A stretch of DNA of 64,000 nt from Dactylis glomerata. Its lineage: Eukaryota > Streptophyta > Magnoliopsida > Poales > Poaceae. Below the pieces are notes generated by a model. The model was not told the DNA's origin. It saw only the letters and a program-made list of their open reading frames with translations, and did no database searches. The position numbers and the translations under genes are program-made. Numbering within the stretch: position 1 is the stretch's first letter; each line of letters opens with the position of its first letter. Location of the stretch: contig QXEO01000546.1 of the NCBI GenBank assembly GCA_007115705.1, positions 10,019,007 through 10,083,006 of the forward strand. The letters run 5' to 3'. Positions 1-13,100 of the stretch are shown here, one piece after another.

Positions 1-2974
1 TCTCCTACGCTTGTTAGACTAGATAGAGTTCTAATTAATAATGCTTGGAACTCTTCCTTCCCTTCGTCTTCCCTATCCTCCCTTACCCGCGATACTTCCG
101 ATCATGTCCCGCTTCTTGCAACTATCTCGTCTGACATCCCCCGCTCTACCATTTTCCGGTATGACCGTTCCTGGGCCATTCATGGGAGATTCCGTGCCTC
201 CATCCGCGCTGCTTGGACTTTGACATCCAGAAGTGACGCTACCTCTAGGCTCGTCTCGCGACTTCGCCTTTACCGTTCCGCTTGCAAGAGGTGGACTAAG
301 ACCACGTCCCATGCCTCCCAGCGGGAGACCAACACCCGTATAGTTATCAACATTCTCGATCTGGTCGAGGAAATCTGCCCTCTCACCCACACGAAAAGCT
401 GCCTTCGATCGCTCACCATCGAGGCTCTCCACAACTCTATCAAAGAATGTTGGATCTATTGGAAAACCCGCGCAAAAGTGAAATTTGCCATCTCCGGTGA
501 CGAGAACACCGGGTATTTTCATGCCCTTGCGTCCTGCAGGAAACGTCGCAACACTATTCCTGTCCTTGATCAGGACGGCATAACTTTCTCAGATCACCCT
601 GCCAAGGCGCGAATCCTCCATGATTTTTTTAGAAATCTCCTTGGCGCCACCTCGGAGTGCTCCTGGAACTTCAACCTTAGCGACCTCTACCCCAACGCCA
701 ATGTCCTCCTTGCCTCCCTCGTTGATCCTTTTTTTCCTTGAGCGACTTCAAGACTGCCCTTCATGACATGAACAAAAACGCCAGTCCTGGTCCGGATGGC
801 TTTGGTCCGAGCTTCTTCCCACCTTCTGGGATACAGTCTCTCCCGATGTGTGCGAAGTCTTCGCTAGTTTTTTTGATCACAGTATTGATCTAACTCGTAT
901 CAACCATGCCTTCCTTGTGCTTCTCCCAAAATTTGAGTCCGCTAGAACCCCTGGCGATTTTCGACCTATCTTTCTCCAGGCTGTATCCTCATACTAATCA
1001 CCAAAGTACTTACCTCTCGCCTCCAATCTTCCATTCATGCCTTGGTTGACCCGGATCAAACCGGCTTCCTCTCCGGTCGTCGCATCTCCGAGAACATTGT
1101 CTATGCTGCCGATCTTGTTCGCTGCTGCCATCTTAGAAAAGCCCCCACTATTGTCTTTAAAATTGACTTCAGGAAAGCTTTTGACTCTGTTAACTGGATC
1201 AGCCTTCTTGCCATCCTCCGCTTGCGTGGCTTCCCTGCACGTTGGTGTACTTGGATTCAGTCTATTCTCGACACTGTCCATACGTCGGTGGTCCTAAACG
1301 GAGTTCCTGGCCCTTGGATCAAATGTAAAAACGGTCTTTGCCAAGGGGACGCTCTTTCTCCCTACCTCTTTATTATTGTTGCCGACGTTCTTCAGTGCAT
1401 GATTCGATGTGCCTCCTCCACGGGTTCCCTCGTGCACCCTATGGATCACTCTCTTCCTTGTCATGTGTTGCAATACGCTGATGATACTCTCATCCTCTGC
1501 CATGCTGACCTTGTCAATGCTGCCGCCCTAAAACGTATCTTGGACAATTTTGTTGCCGCTACGGGGCTTGCCATCAACTTCCATAAATCTTGCTTCGTCC
1601 CTATGAATGTCCCATCTAATGTGGCTACCTCCATCTCGTCTATCCTGGCCTGCTCTATCTCGACTTTCCCCCAGCCTTACCTCAGACTCCCCTGTCTCCC
1701 ACAAAGCTCTCGACTTCGGCCTATACCTCTCCTCTCTCCTCCTTCGATAGGAGATTATCTGGGTGGAGTGCTATGCTCCTCTCCTCCAGTGGGCATCTTG
1801 TCCTCTGCAATGCAGTCTTAAATAACCTTGCTACCTATTTTATGTGCTCTTTTCTTTTTCCACCTGGAGTGATTGATGCTATTGACAAGAGAAGGTGCGC
1901 CTTCTTTTGACGGGCAAGGATACTTGCTTCGATGTGCGCTGCCTTATTGCTTGGGACAAGGTTTGTTTACCTATGCAGGAAGGTGGATTCGGGGTCCGTG
2001 ACCTTCAATGACAAAACACCGCCCTTCTAATGAACTTCATCCACAAACTCCACCAACCGGAAGAGCTTCCTTGGAAAAATTGGTTCCTCAGTACCACTCG
2101 TCAAGACTTAGGTCACATTTCTTCCACCCCCACCTTCCTTGAGAGGATTGTTTCCCACTACTTACCGCTCTACCGCTCCCTCACCCGCTGCTCCATTCAC
2201 AACGGAGTCCACATTTCATTTTGGTTTGACCACTGGACCCCCGAAGGGGCACTATACACTCTCTTCCTTGCTCTTTTCTCTCACTGCACTCACCCCCATA
2301 TTTTTATCCACACCGCCAAAACCCATGGCATTCCTCTGCGACCTCGGCTCTCGGCTACCGCCGCCTTGGAGCTGACCACCGTTCAGTCCATGCTTGCGAG
2401 CCTCGCGCTCGACCACCTCACAGACACCCGTGCTATGGCATGGGGGGATGACGACCGGATCTCCTCCCGTGCTATCTATCGTCTGCTGGCTACTGGAGGC
2501 CGCCTGGACTCCTCGATGATCACCTGCTGGGGGACTCGCCTCCCTACAAAAATAAAGATTTTCTGCTACCTGATGGATATCGACCGCATTAGCTCCCGGG
2601 TGAACCTGCTTGCCAAAGGTTGTGGCACCTCTAACGCTTGTGCTACCTGCTCCTGTCCCGAAGACGGCGGGCACATCTTCTTCGGGTGCTTAGTGGCAGC
2701 TGAGGTCTGGCGTTGGCTCAGCGTCGGTCCCCCCGGATACCTCCATTTGGGACATCCACTGCCCGATCGCTCTCCCACCCCAGGTTTGGTGCCTTGCTAC
2801 CGCTGCGATTCTCTGGAGTCTTTGGAAAGCAAGGAACGACATCGTGTTCGACAACAAGCCCTCATCGGTGCCTATGATCCTTCGACGTGCTACCGAAGAT
2901 GTTGCCCTTTGGAATCTCTACTGATCGCTGCTACTTTCTCCAGTTTGCTACTTGAAGTTGTTCCCGTTATGTAA
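1..2974 (+). pseudogene. LINE ORF2 polyprotein remnant (endonuclease end, RT, zf-RVT)
   Basis: In life this protein nicks target DNA and copies the LINE RNA into it. Frame 1 is open from base 1 to 741 and starts inside the endonuclease (SDHVPLL motif near base 90), then runs through the linker that precedes RT in L1 proteins. A frameshift near the T run at about 730 moves the frame; the RT start (SPGPDGF) follows at about 780. From 1042 to 1821 lie the RT core motifs KIDFRKAFDSVNW (about 1159-1197) and the catalytic YADD (1474-1485). From 2030 to 2974 the C-terminal part holds LPTKIKIFCYL and a Cys/His zf-RVT motif (about 2540-2700). At least three disruptions are visible (about 730, 990 and 1690-2030), so no full ORF2 can be made. 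Confidence 0.87.
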
Positions 2975-3133
2975 TCTTTGTATTCACTTTGGAAACATTT
3001 TTTCTCTTCCCAACCTCCTCTATATGCTTCGGTTTGTAAGAACTTGATGTGGATGACTGACCCTTTTTGGGGCCTTTCGAGTTATATAACAAACGGTGGG
3101 GAATCCTCTTCCCCCCGTCATTCTCGAAAAAAA
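1..3133 (+). mobile_element. Non-LTR retrotransposon (LINE, L1-type), 5' end outside window
   Basis: The sequence reads as ORF2 of a plant L1-type LINE: end of the endonuclease, linker, reverse transcriptase and a C-terminal zf-RVT cysteine region, in that order on the + strand. It ends near a short A run (3127-3133), as expected for target-primed reverse transcription. No LTR or terminal inverted repeat is present. The reading frame is broken several times, so the copy is dead. The 5' part lies outside the window, so its full length and upstream target-site duplication cannot be seen. Confidence 0.88.
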
Positions 3134-6100
3134 GTTTATTTATACTAAACTCTGCTGTTAGTCATACAGTACAACTCTCATGCAGATTAAAGTACGCCTT
3201 CCACATGATCAGATTGTCAATGGGAAGATAGAGCATGAGAGTGTATAAATTGATTATGTTGTTGTCAACATTGAGCATGTTGCTGGTTTTCATGCCACAC
3301 ATCTCGATCATGACATGCAGTTAGGCCTTACAAAAAAAGTGGTAGCTGTGTGGCGCCATTTCAGTTCAGGTTTATTAATGGCCACTGGTGGGGTAGAGCT
3401 TGGCTCTCCAGCTGTTGAACCCTTTGAGATTATGTTAAGTACATGCCAAATCTACCCACAAAAAAAGTGCATGCCAAATCAATACGGTGAGCTATCAATG
3501 CCACACTCGCTTTCCTACAATGTTCAGATAAAAGCTTAATAAGAATGACTTTAAGGATAATTCGTTTGGGTTCAAAATATATTGGTAAGGCTAGCGTAAT
3601 TTCCTAATGGTATATAGTAACCTATATTTTGTATCTATTAGTAAGTATCAAAACTAAGATTTTAATAATTATGGACTTCCTACTTATGAAGAGGTTCGAA
3701 TGCATGAATTTATATTTATCACTTTTTTCTATTGACATGGAAATTCCTTAGGGTCATTCCAAGGTCATTAGTAGTGATTTTATTAGTTCTATGCCTTGGG
3801 CGCTTAGAGACATTTCTCATATATCTCAAGAAAGATTTACTTAATAAAGATTAAGTTTTGAATACACTTTAATAAGTGAGTGTTGATAACTAGCTAATGT
3901 TCTTTGTTTCAATTATAAGAATTGTTGTTTGAACACAATCCTTGGATTTTTGAGACGGGCCATGATTCTAAGATTTGCTTATGATAACAAGGTGATGCAT
4001 AAGTTGGAGTTGATGTTTATGGATTAAGTTTCAAATGGATGAATGAAGAATACATGGTTTGACAAGATCATATTACTCTCATTGAGAAGATAGTGATTAC
4101 TACTAAAATGTGACTAGTGTGATATAGGTTCTATCCTACATAGAAATATAGGGTTTAGGCTTGTGATCCCCACTACCCATGTGAAGTTACTTGGCCTAAT
4201 GGAAAATTTGTATAATACAAATTTTTCATAAATGGCCTTCATAAGAATGGTTTTAATGTTCTTGTGTTATATATCTCACCTAGAGTTAAGGCAACTCTTC
4301 CAATCAAGTTGGCATTGAGTCGACATTTCCACTTCTAAGTTACTTAATTAAATCCCAAGGCTCTAATCCAAGAGATGATAGTACCACTTGACTAGATATA
4401 GCTTTCTCCCTTCTAATAATTGGACTCCATAGATTAGGATATAGGAGAATAGAATAGATCATGACTTAAGAATAAGACTTGTGTTGACTTCCTCTAGCAT
4501 GAGTTCAAGAATTAGGGTTTAAAGAATACCATGATGATCATGTTATGAATAGATTGGATACAAAAATGGTGCATTGACAACTTAATTGATCCTCACATTG
4601 ATCCCACTTTACTATTGTCAACCTCCTCTACCCAAAACAATGATTTTAGCAAAGATCACATTAAAGTTTATTGCACTCCATTTCATGATCTACTTTAATT
4701 CCATCTACTAAAGTGAAACTTGAATCACTTTGATAGGTTTTAATTGAAAGCGCAAAAGTTTCTCAATATTCTATGCATGAATGCATCGCACATATCTGAT
4801 TCCTCTCTATTTCTTGTCTCTAAATCTTGGGAAGTTACAGCCTCTCCCCCTTAAACTAAGCTTCATCCTTGAAGTTTGACCACTCTCATGTTTAGTATAA
4901 ACTATAATATGTTGATATCCACTGTCATGTATAGGTATCTCTTGTCCATAATTCTTCTTGAATTCTCCTTTGTCTGAGTCTGAAACAACAATCACTTTAA
5001 TCATTCCTATGATCTCTTCCCATACTATACCTTCTTGGTCATTCTACATGAAGTCTCTGACATATATTTCAGCTTTTATGTTCTACTGATCATCTAGGTT
5101 AGTGTTTCCTCGCTTGGTCATCGGCTTTCTTCCTTAGAACTAGTTATGATTTGGAAAATTTTAGTAACATAAGGTTTACATACCCTAGTTCTACCTCCAA
5201 AGTAATGGTGCTTAATAATTCTTTTATAACCTAATTAATCCTTATGGTTAACTTCTTAAGAATGGATTAGACTCATTTAGTCTGTCCAATCATGGGTTTC
5301 TTCTCCATAGGCCTTCTAAACTCTACTCCAATCTCCAATTTTGATACTTCAAATTCATTCCGTACTCTCTCCCTTAGGATTTTCCTAATGGTTTCTAAAA
5401 TCCTTGTCTTTTAACCATTTGGACTCCATGGTTAGGATATTGGTCTCGGTCTAGTTTACCACTATATATACCTTTCTAAGGTCTCACGAAGAAATATATG
5501 TGTACCCACACAATTTTGGATATTCGGTGTGGTTCCTCCGACTATCAGATTATAAAGTAGAAGCAATTCAAGGTTTTATTTGTAAGAAATCCACTATTTG
5601 GTCCTTGAATGTGGTTCTTTGGGTGACTTCTATTGAATTTCCATTTCCATAATAACTAATGATCTAATTCTTCTTCTCCAAATTCCCTATTCTCTTATTC
5701 CCATGTTTCTTATGTGCTAAACTACTCCTTCATTTGTGGCTAAATAAGTGTTTCTAGTTATCTTTCCTTCAAAATATCATTGATGTTTGCTTCTGTTGGG
5801 CTTCCGTCTTCTGGTGATTCTTTATCTATGTCCTGATGGCCATAGGAAATCATCTCTCCCTCTCACAAATCCTTTAACTATCTAGATCTATATCATCGAG
5901 TAAAAACTCGATAATGCAACATGCACTTGCATATCAAAGTCAAATTTCATGTATGGATCTAGTCAATCAATAAAATTCAAGAAAATCCCAAATTTGTGCA
6001 TGCAACATACATCATCATAAGACCGTAAGATAGTAGTTGAGTAAAACATCTTTAAAATTTAGGCTTAGATGTGTATTTTATAGCACCAAATAATATAGGT

Positions 6101-7390
6101 TTATATCGTGATACAAAGCACGTATTGGCATACTACTATTTATCTCAACATTTACCCCAGCTGCCTATTTGCAATCAGACGGAGTCGTTATGGCTGATCT
6201 ACAGTGCTTTTAGGACTACTGCCTTCCGTTCCATTGAAGACTAATCTCACATATCTCTCAATATTTTAGCATAGCTACTCTAAGTATATAACTCTTCCAT
6301 GTATAATTCCTATAAATCCATTTACTGCTATAAAGTTTCTTAACTATGATTTGATAAATCTACCCGACTGTAGATTATGTACTTGACCTATTTGCCATGA
6401 ATTGGAACACTTCACACCATTATCCTTGAACACCTTTCCTCTCGGCGGGCTATTACTTGTTATAGAAGCCTACTCCGTCATGTAAAGATTCTCATGTGAA
6501 TCTAACATGATCTATGTTCTATTGGTACCTTTTACTTGTGTGTGATATTCTTGGGGTAGCTCACATACTCTACTAAACATAGGGTTCTACTACTTCATAC
6601 AATTTCACTTCACCATTTAACATAATCCATTCTACACCTTCGGATGACTCTAGACAACTCATGACTTACATTGGTACAGTTCTTCCAATAGGATAGTTTC
6701 CATTTGGTTGTATCCTCTCTTTGGACTACCATCTATTGTATAACAATTATGATCTACTACCATCCATTGTGTGAGGCTCTAATAATGTCCTACTATTTGG
6801 TATGGAACAAGATGACTACCTTCACTTAAGAAAAACTGACAAGAAAGTTTGACTCAAATGTGTTAGAAATATTTTTTTATTGAACATCCATCTTAATTCA
6901 CGAGAAGAATTGGTTTAGATAAGATGGCTTCATATAGTCACTATCCAACCTACAAGTCTCCTTTTAAAGAATTTTAATTCTTGCATCAAAGCATTTGCTC
7001 TCATAATAGCTACAGTGACCCCGCATACCACTATATATGTAGTGCGCAAGTCGTTGACATAACACCAATTTAAAATATGAACACACGACAAATATTTAGG
7101 TTTTTAAAAATAGATAAAGGAAAAGAAAAAACAAAAATAGAAAAAAGTAGGAGTGCAAGGCTAGCAGCACAAATCTCTAATATATTAGACAAATTACATA
7201 GGTGGCTAGTCCCTTTTTTCTACCGAAACAACAGGACTCGGCTGTGAGTTTTATTGATCATTAACAAGCATTACATCGAGTTTTATTGATCATTAACAAA
7301 CATTACATCGTTTATAAGATGGTTCAAAAGGAAACTAGAAGGCTCATCGTCCTAATTACATGAAACCTATAACTAGAGATCAGATGTCAT
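3134..7390. other. AT-rich intergenic region with decayed retroelement remnants
   Basis: No credible gene was found. At about 3180-3300 the + strand gives a short broken reading with weak likeness to the end of a Copia RNase H region (DQIVNGKIEHESV), followed by a stop. Around 4800-4860 the minus strand reads as a purine-rich tract followed by TGTAACTTCCCAAGAT, the usual look of a gypsy polypurine tract meeting a 3' LTR. The rest of 3540-7030 may be that decayed element, but neither LTR pair nor target duplication could be fixed. The T-rich look of one strand fits long-term loss of methylated C. Confidence 0.4.
7246..7309. repeat. 32-bp direct repeat, two tandem copies
   Basis: The unit beginning GAGTTTTATTGATCATTAAC occurs at 7246-7277 and again at 7278-7309 with one base change. 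It lies about 600 bp upstream of the TPR gene start. No function is apparent. Confidence 0.85.
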
Positions 7391-7902
7391 AATATTGATT
7401 GTAAGAATAGTAAGCTCTGCAAGAAACAGGGTCACGCCCAGTCAAAGCCAGCAAGTCGCGTTTGCGTGGGAGGGCAAGCAGTCAGTGCATACTGCAGCCT
7501 TCGTCGCGTCCTTTCTACACACGTGTCCACGGCTTACAGGCGCGCTGCTGCATCCACGCCCGAGCACGAGCAGCGCTCTGTTCTGTTCCGCAGTTCTGCA
7601 CCGCGCTAGCGCTACTCTGTCCTCTACCCATCTTCCTCCGCCAAGATCCTCGCTCGCCCGTGGGCTTCGTCAAGCGGGTGACCCGACGGCTGGACGTGCT
7701 CCGAGGCCTGGCTCGCAAACCACCCCCACCGCAGTCCGTCCGGTGCACCAACGCCAGGCTCTTCCACTCTGCAGCGGCAGCGCCCTCCTCGCCAACGCAG
7801 GCGGCAGCCCAAAACCCCTGCTTCCTCCGCGGCGTGCAGGGTTCCCGTGCTCTCGGTTCCGCCGCCTCAGTCCCAGACGAGCGGGAACCCGGGGGCCGGG
7901 AC

Positions 7903-10900
7903 ATGGACCCGCCGTTCCTCTACCACTCCTCCGGCGACGGCGTCACAGGTACGCGCGTCCAGCCCTCGCTTTCTGTCCCGGCGGCCTCCCGATTGCTCCC
8001 CACTCTCTCCCTGGCTGCGTTGCTAACTTAATTTTGGCGTCCGCGCGCCCGTGTCTGCTGCAGGTGAGAAGGCTCTCATGAAGGCGGCCATGGACGGCAA
8101 CCTCGGCCGCCTCAAAGGTACACCCTTTTCCTCTTCTCCGGCATCCTTTTCCCCACTTCGGGGTTCGATCGGTCCTGTCCAGTATACTACTGCGACGCTG
8201 CTTACTAGTACTAGTTTGTGCGTGTGCTGTATTCGCGGGGTTGGAGCTCCTTGTTCTCAGAAGGCTGCATTGCTCCGCTTATCATCTAATTGCCGGCGGT
8301 AGCAATCGGAAGCACTAGTGCTGCAGTACGTGATTGCAGGGAAGAGGTTGAAATGTTGCTTCCTGTGACTACCCCAATTCCAAATGCCCCAGACTGGAGT
8401 ATTGAAGGAGTAATTTCTCATGCGAAAAGCGAAGCTAAAAAGCCAATAGTACGTTATTTTCTGTTCTCATGCTGTTTTTATACTGAATTTTTCTTGAAAA
8501 CTACGCCATTGTTTTCTTCTTCAGTCAAATATGCCCATTCAGTGTAACAGCAAGCTGAGACTACATCTATAAATCTATAATGAGAGAATCACGACTTATT
8601 GATAACAGTTTTTTAGATGTCCAGCTTTTTTTAAGGTCATTTAAGAAAGAAGTTATTTTAGTGTTCAGTGTAACTGCAAGCTGACACTACATCTATAGGT
8701 AAAATGGGAGAATCAGGACTTCTTGATAACAGTTTTTTTTATGTCCAGCTTTTTTAAGGTCATTTAAGAAAGAAGTTATTTTAGTGCTGATTAGCTGAGA
8801 AGAAACTACGAACTGTAATTTAGAAGGGCAGTGTGATGAAGAAGCAATATATCTGGCCCTGGTCTAATAAAGAGGCTGCCCACCATTAGCATCATGACGA
8901 CATGTACCCATGTGTTGTATGCATTATCAATTCGGTAATAGAACATAACATGAATAACCCTGGATGGCTGGATTGCAATGAATAGAAATCATTGGCGAAA
9001 AAATATTTGCCGCTTCCAAAGTTGAAAATTATGAGCACTTTTACACTTGATAAGGTAAACTCTAACGATAAGGCAATGTCTCTACTTTGCAAAATTATTT
9101 TGCATTTAAGTTGTATGGCAGTATCAGTTCTACTAACTGCCATTAAGTTATCACTTGTAGAACGCTCACGCAAATCTCGTAATGCTATATACTCCGTAGT
9201 AGTTAGATGCTCTCTGGTACAGGCATTTTATCTAATAACTATAGGCAGCTGCACAGGAGTCCCTTTAAAACCTCGACTTTTGGGTTTGATCAAAATAAAA
9301 TCTGGCATCCTTATTCTCTGGACCAGTGAAACATTCAGCCATACACCTATCTGGAAACTACGAGGGCTAGATCATAATTTGGAATTTGAGCAACGGCAAA
9401 ATTTATTTATCATAGTAAATGATGATTACTTCTAACATTCAAATATTTTATTCGTATTTCTTCTACTTATTGTGTAGGAGCAACGGCACATGGAAAGAAG
9501 AAATGCTTTGTTCAAGTCACAGGCTGATACGGCATTCAGGCAAAAGGAGTATAAGCTTGCATTGCAGTGCTATGATATGGTAAACTTCTTGCACATTATC
9601 TACGATGCGTAATAGGGAACCAATTGGAGATATGTAACTGATTTTTAATGTAAAATGTGAAATTTTATTTGCAAAAAAAGCATTAAAAAATTAGTACTTC
9701 CTCCAGTTCAGGAGTGTATGACACTTCTGGCCATTGACATGGTCTCCACAATTCCACCACCAATTTCTTTGTGCAATGTATGTATAACGACCAACAACAT
9801 GATAATATACTGAAAGTACTTCTCTACACAAATATATGCATATGATTTCAACCCAATCTAAATATCTAAAATAATATTGGTGGTCAAATTTTGACTTTAG
9901 ACGTGTCTAAAGCGTCACTTTTCTATGTATCGGAGCCACTCGGTGTTGTGTTTTGTGTGTGACCAATACCCAAATCGATGTGGTAGAAACTTGGCCAAGG
10001 CTGTCAATGCTGAACCTCAGCCTATATATCCGCAGGGCTGAACTCGGCCACTGGGGGCCCACCTACCCGACGGACCCCCGAAATTCATCGCCAGATCAAA
10101 GCCCTGGTTGGGCGGTGGATTACAATCCTCAACCATAATGGCTTGTATCAGCTCTAAACAGCAGGCTCGAGATATGGTTGCCTAACACTGAACCAAGCCC
10201 AAGAGCCACAAATAGAAACCGTACAGAGACACAGCTTTGGTATCAGACAACACGCTCATCATCGATGCCGAGGATGCAGATATTGTTGTGGCGGAAATGT
10301 TAGGAAGCCAGCACATGGAAGAACCTGGTTTCTTTCTTCTCGGTTAAATATGAATCTTTCATGTTAGTGTCCATTCTTTCTGTCTGATAATTGATCATAC
10401 GTATCAAATGGTTAGACTGAAGGCCGATTGACCATACATGTAAAATGAATAGCCCAATCAGTCAAGTAATAGAATGTCTTCCATAATTCCATTCTGCTGT
10501 TCTACTGAGTAGTAAGATTTTTAGATGGTTTTCTACCTGCTTGCATGCCCGAATCCTGTGAATGAGCGTTAAAATATAGGGCATGTATCATCATTTTAGT
10601 TGAGAATAATATGTTATTGACCTGTCATGTTTGACCATAGGCAATAGCCCATGGAGAGAGTGCAACACTATATGCAAACAGGAGTCTTTGTAAGCTGCTC
10701 ATGGGCGATGGTGATGGTGCTTTGTCAGATGCTCTCAAGTGCAGAATGCTGCGACCTAAGTGGGCAAAAGCTTGCTTCCGTCAAGCTGCAGCTCACATGC
10801 TACTCAAGGTGCTTCTAGCTTGCCAGTGTGTTCAGTTATCTCATATTGATCTTATAGTCTGGTCACGTTCCTTGATTTACTCTGCATCCCCAGGAATATA

Positions 10901-11232
10901 AACAAGCCTGTGATGCTCTCGAAGATGCACAAAAATTGGATCCTGGGAATGCTGAGATTGAGAGTGAATTACGGTAACCTAATCTCTTCTGCTTATCTCT
11001 TTCGTTTCCGAGTTTCTTTCAAATGCTAGTATGATTTTAGGTGGCTTATGCGCCGTCAGTGTAAGTCCTTTCACAAGTTCTTATGTACCAGACGTGCCTC
11101 CGGAAAGAGGAATCACGTACTTATTGAGTGAGGAAGTTTTGGAAGAGCTGACATTTCCATTCCATCCGGTTGAATTCCTGCAGGAAAGCTAGGGAACTCA
11201 TGAAAAATCCTCCCGGCTATGGTGAGCACTGA
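7903..11232 (+). CDS. TPR protein of the plant ankyrin-TPR family, ankyrin exons missing
   Basis: Seven exons are supported by GT/AG sites and family similarity: 7903-7948, 8064-8117, 8327-8448, 9478-9579, 10641-10808, 10894-10973 and 11184-11232 (TGA). They sum to 621 nt, an open frame for 206 residues. Residues 1-33 are the family N-terminus (EKALMKAAMDGNL). Residues 34-74 correspond to the segment just after the ankyrin repeats (EEVEMLLPVTTP...PDWSIEGVISH). Residues about 80-181 form three TPR units, including YANRSLCKLL and KWAKACFRQAAAHMLLKEY. Arabidopsis At3g04710-like relatives carry several ankyrin repeats between these parts; here only a 209-bp intron (8118-8326) lies there. TPR domains usually bind partners such as chaperone tails; the role here is inferred. 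The acceptor at 8324-8326 was chosen because it keeps frame; another AG at 8338-8339 would shift it. Whether the gene is expressed is unknown. Confidence 0.75.
8541..8786. repeat. Tandem duplication of about 126 bp in intron 3 of the TPR gene
   Basis: The stretch starting AGTGTAACAGCAAGCTGAG at 8541 recurs at 8667 with several substitutions. Both copies end in the same AAGAAAGAAGTTATTTTAGTG-like tail, at about 8662 and 8786. It is a local intronic duplication with no sign of coding. Confidence 0.8.
9696..9943. mobile_element. Possible decayed Stowaway-like MITE in intron 4
   Basis: The left side reads TA then CTTCCTCCAGTTCAGGAG. The right side near 9931-9943, read in reverse, gives a degenerate CTCCGATACATAG-type end. 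This resembles Tc1/Mariner MITEs of cereals, which end in CTCCCTCC and duplicate TA. The termini are poorly matched, so the call is tentative. Confidence 0.35.
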
Positions 11233-13100
11233 GGAGGGGCATGCGCATTGGACTGCAGGCTGCAACATGTTTCAGTTTTCGCTGAAGTAGGACTAGTAGG
11301 AACTTCTAATATCCTACTGTTTTGATAGGAACCGAAACTTCAGGCAGGGGTATGTCCCTTCTCTAAAAAAATCATGCGTATCTTGCGTCTGCAGGCTAGA
11401 CAACTCTGAAATATTCTTGTCTGACAGTGGATTGTACCGGGCAGTATGCAATTTCTTTTTCTATAGACGAGTATGTTTGCAGTTCTAATTATTGAACAAA
11501 CGGATTAAAATGCAACATCAACGTTGTCTGAAGTCACGCCCTCTGGGGGGCAATACTAGCGCCGCCACAAGCCCACAACTGCTCCTAGGTGGCTGCTCAT
11601 CAGCCATCGCTGCCGCCGACCAACTATCATAGGTGGAAGGCAGCTGGATGGAGGCGATGGGCAGCTCATCAACGTAGTTGAGGCGAATGTTGGGAGTGTT
11701 TTGGTGTTGGAGTTATACTATGTCTACTAGTAGTACGTTGGCACGATGCAATTAATGTTCAAAGTTAAAAACAATAGAAAGATTAGACATGAATTAAAAA
11801 AAGTAGCATGTGATCTCTTGAAAAATCAAACTAAAGAATTGTTTTTTTTTTGAAACTTTCATATTGTGACAATCACCCAATTCCTGGTTTTTATGCATAT
11901 ACCATACAAAATTAAGCTTTTTATTAAAGAAAAACGTTTTTTTATGGATGCAAACCGTGAAAGGGCCAAACTTCTACAGTCTACACAGTAAGTTGAGGTT
12001 ACTCAATTGTTAGACAAACTCATTTATTTTGGACCATAGGATTAAATTTCATCAATAGTTGAAATTGCTTCTCAGGATTCAAATTTTCAAAAGAGATAAA
12101 CTATGAAGGAGTATAGATATATGTTTTTTTATATATTTCTTTGTTGTTGGAACGTTTGTTCATATTTGCTACCTATACATGTATTATATATTTTAATCTT
12201 TGGCCTTATAAGAATATGAGTTGCTATTCTCCTAACATGGTGTTAGAGCTAGAGTTTTTTCCCGGAGCCTGCACACACAACTCATCCTTTTTTGTATTCA
12301 ATCTGAGATTTTTATTTCAATTTCCTCTGCATTTACCTTTATTTCATCCATCGCCATACTGCATCTTCTTCCCAAATTTTGGCGGCCTTTCTTTCGGCTC
12401 CCTGTCACTGTCGATGTCGGCCCGTTGCTATGTTGCCACCGGGGCTATGGGATCCTGCAACTTGACCTCGCATGTATCGGCTGCTGATACATGTAAAATA
12501 TATTCATAATTTTTAAATTTATTATGTCATATTTAAACTCATTTGCATCATTTTACCATATATTTTTATTTTTTTGAGATTTTCATCAAGTCCCTTTGTT
12601 TTGGTTATAATGTCGCAGTGTATTTAGACTTTCAAAGGGACATAGACCCTAAATTTTTTGACAATTTAAAATTTTATTTTCAGGGTAAAGGAAACATATG
12701 CACTCGGAATCAAAAGTGTATTTCCGCAGCGTCCACGCATTACCAATTTAAAGTGCAATCATGATAAACTAATTATACATGTAAGATTAACATAAAAAGC
12801 AAGCTAATACTCCCTTCTTGCCATAATATAATTCATATAAGATTTTTTAAAGACAAACATACCACACGAAGATATATATATATATCGTCATGAACCGAAT
12901 TGTATCAATTTTTATTCTACATAAATACTGATATAACTTACATCATTTGACTTTCTGATAAACTTACATACATAACTTATGCCTTTGGTCCTATCCCTAT
13001 TCTATCCCCCGCCGCAAGCGGCGCAACAAGTCATCCAGTGTTTGTTAAGCCTAAAATATGACCAACTAGCTAGGGAAAACCCGTGGAATTTTTTATATTA
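11233..13100. other. 3' flank of the TPR gene and AT-rich intergenic DNA
   Basis: The first few hundred bases after the stop at 11232 are presumably 3' UTR; no polyadenylation signal could be assigned with confidence. A GC-rich patch at about 11530-11690 stands out from its AT-rich surroundings and could be a scrap of a DNA transposon. A short AT dinucleotide run lies at about 12871-12887. No gene with a supportable product was found. Confidence 0.5.

Noticed and set aside
5890..5920. Short palindrome ATCGAGTAAAAACTCGAT as a possible terminator or regulatory hairpin
   Set aside because: It stands alone in decayed intergenic DNA and no gene is near.
7395..8081. Long overlapping GC-rich ORFs on both strands upstream of the TPR gene (up to 228 codons)
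   Set aside because: The region is 5' UTR, exon 1 and introns of the TPR gene; the ORFs cross splice sites, have biased Pro/Ser/Arg composition and no family likeness.
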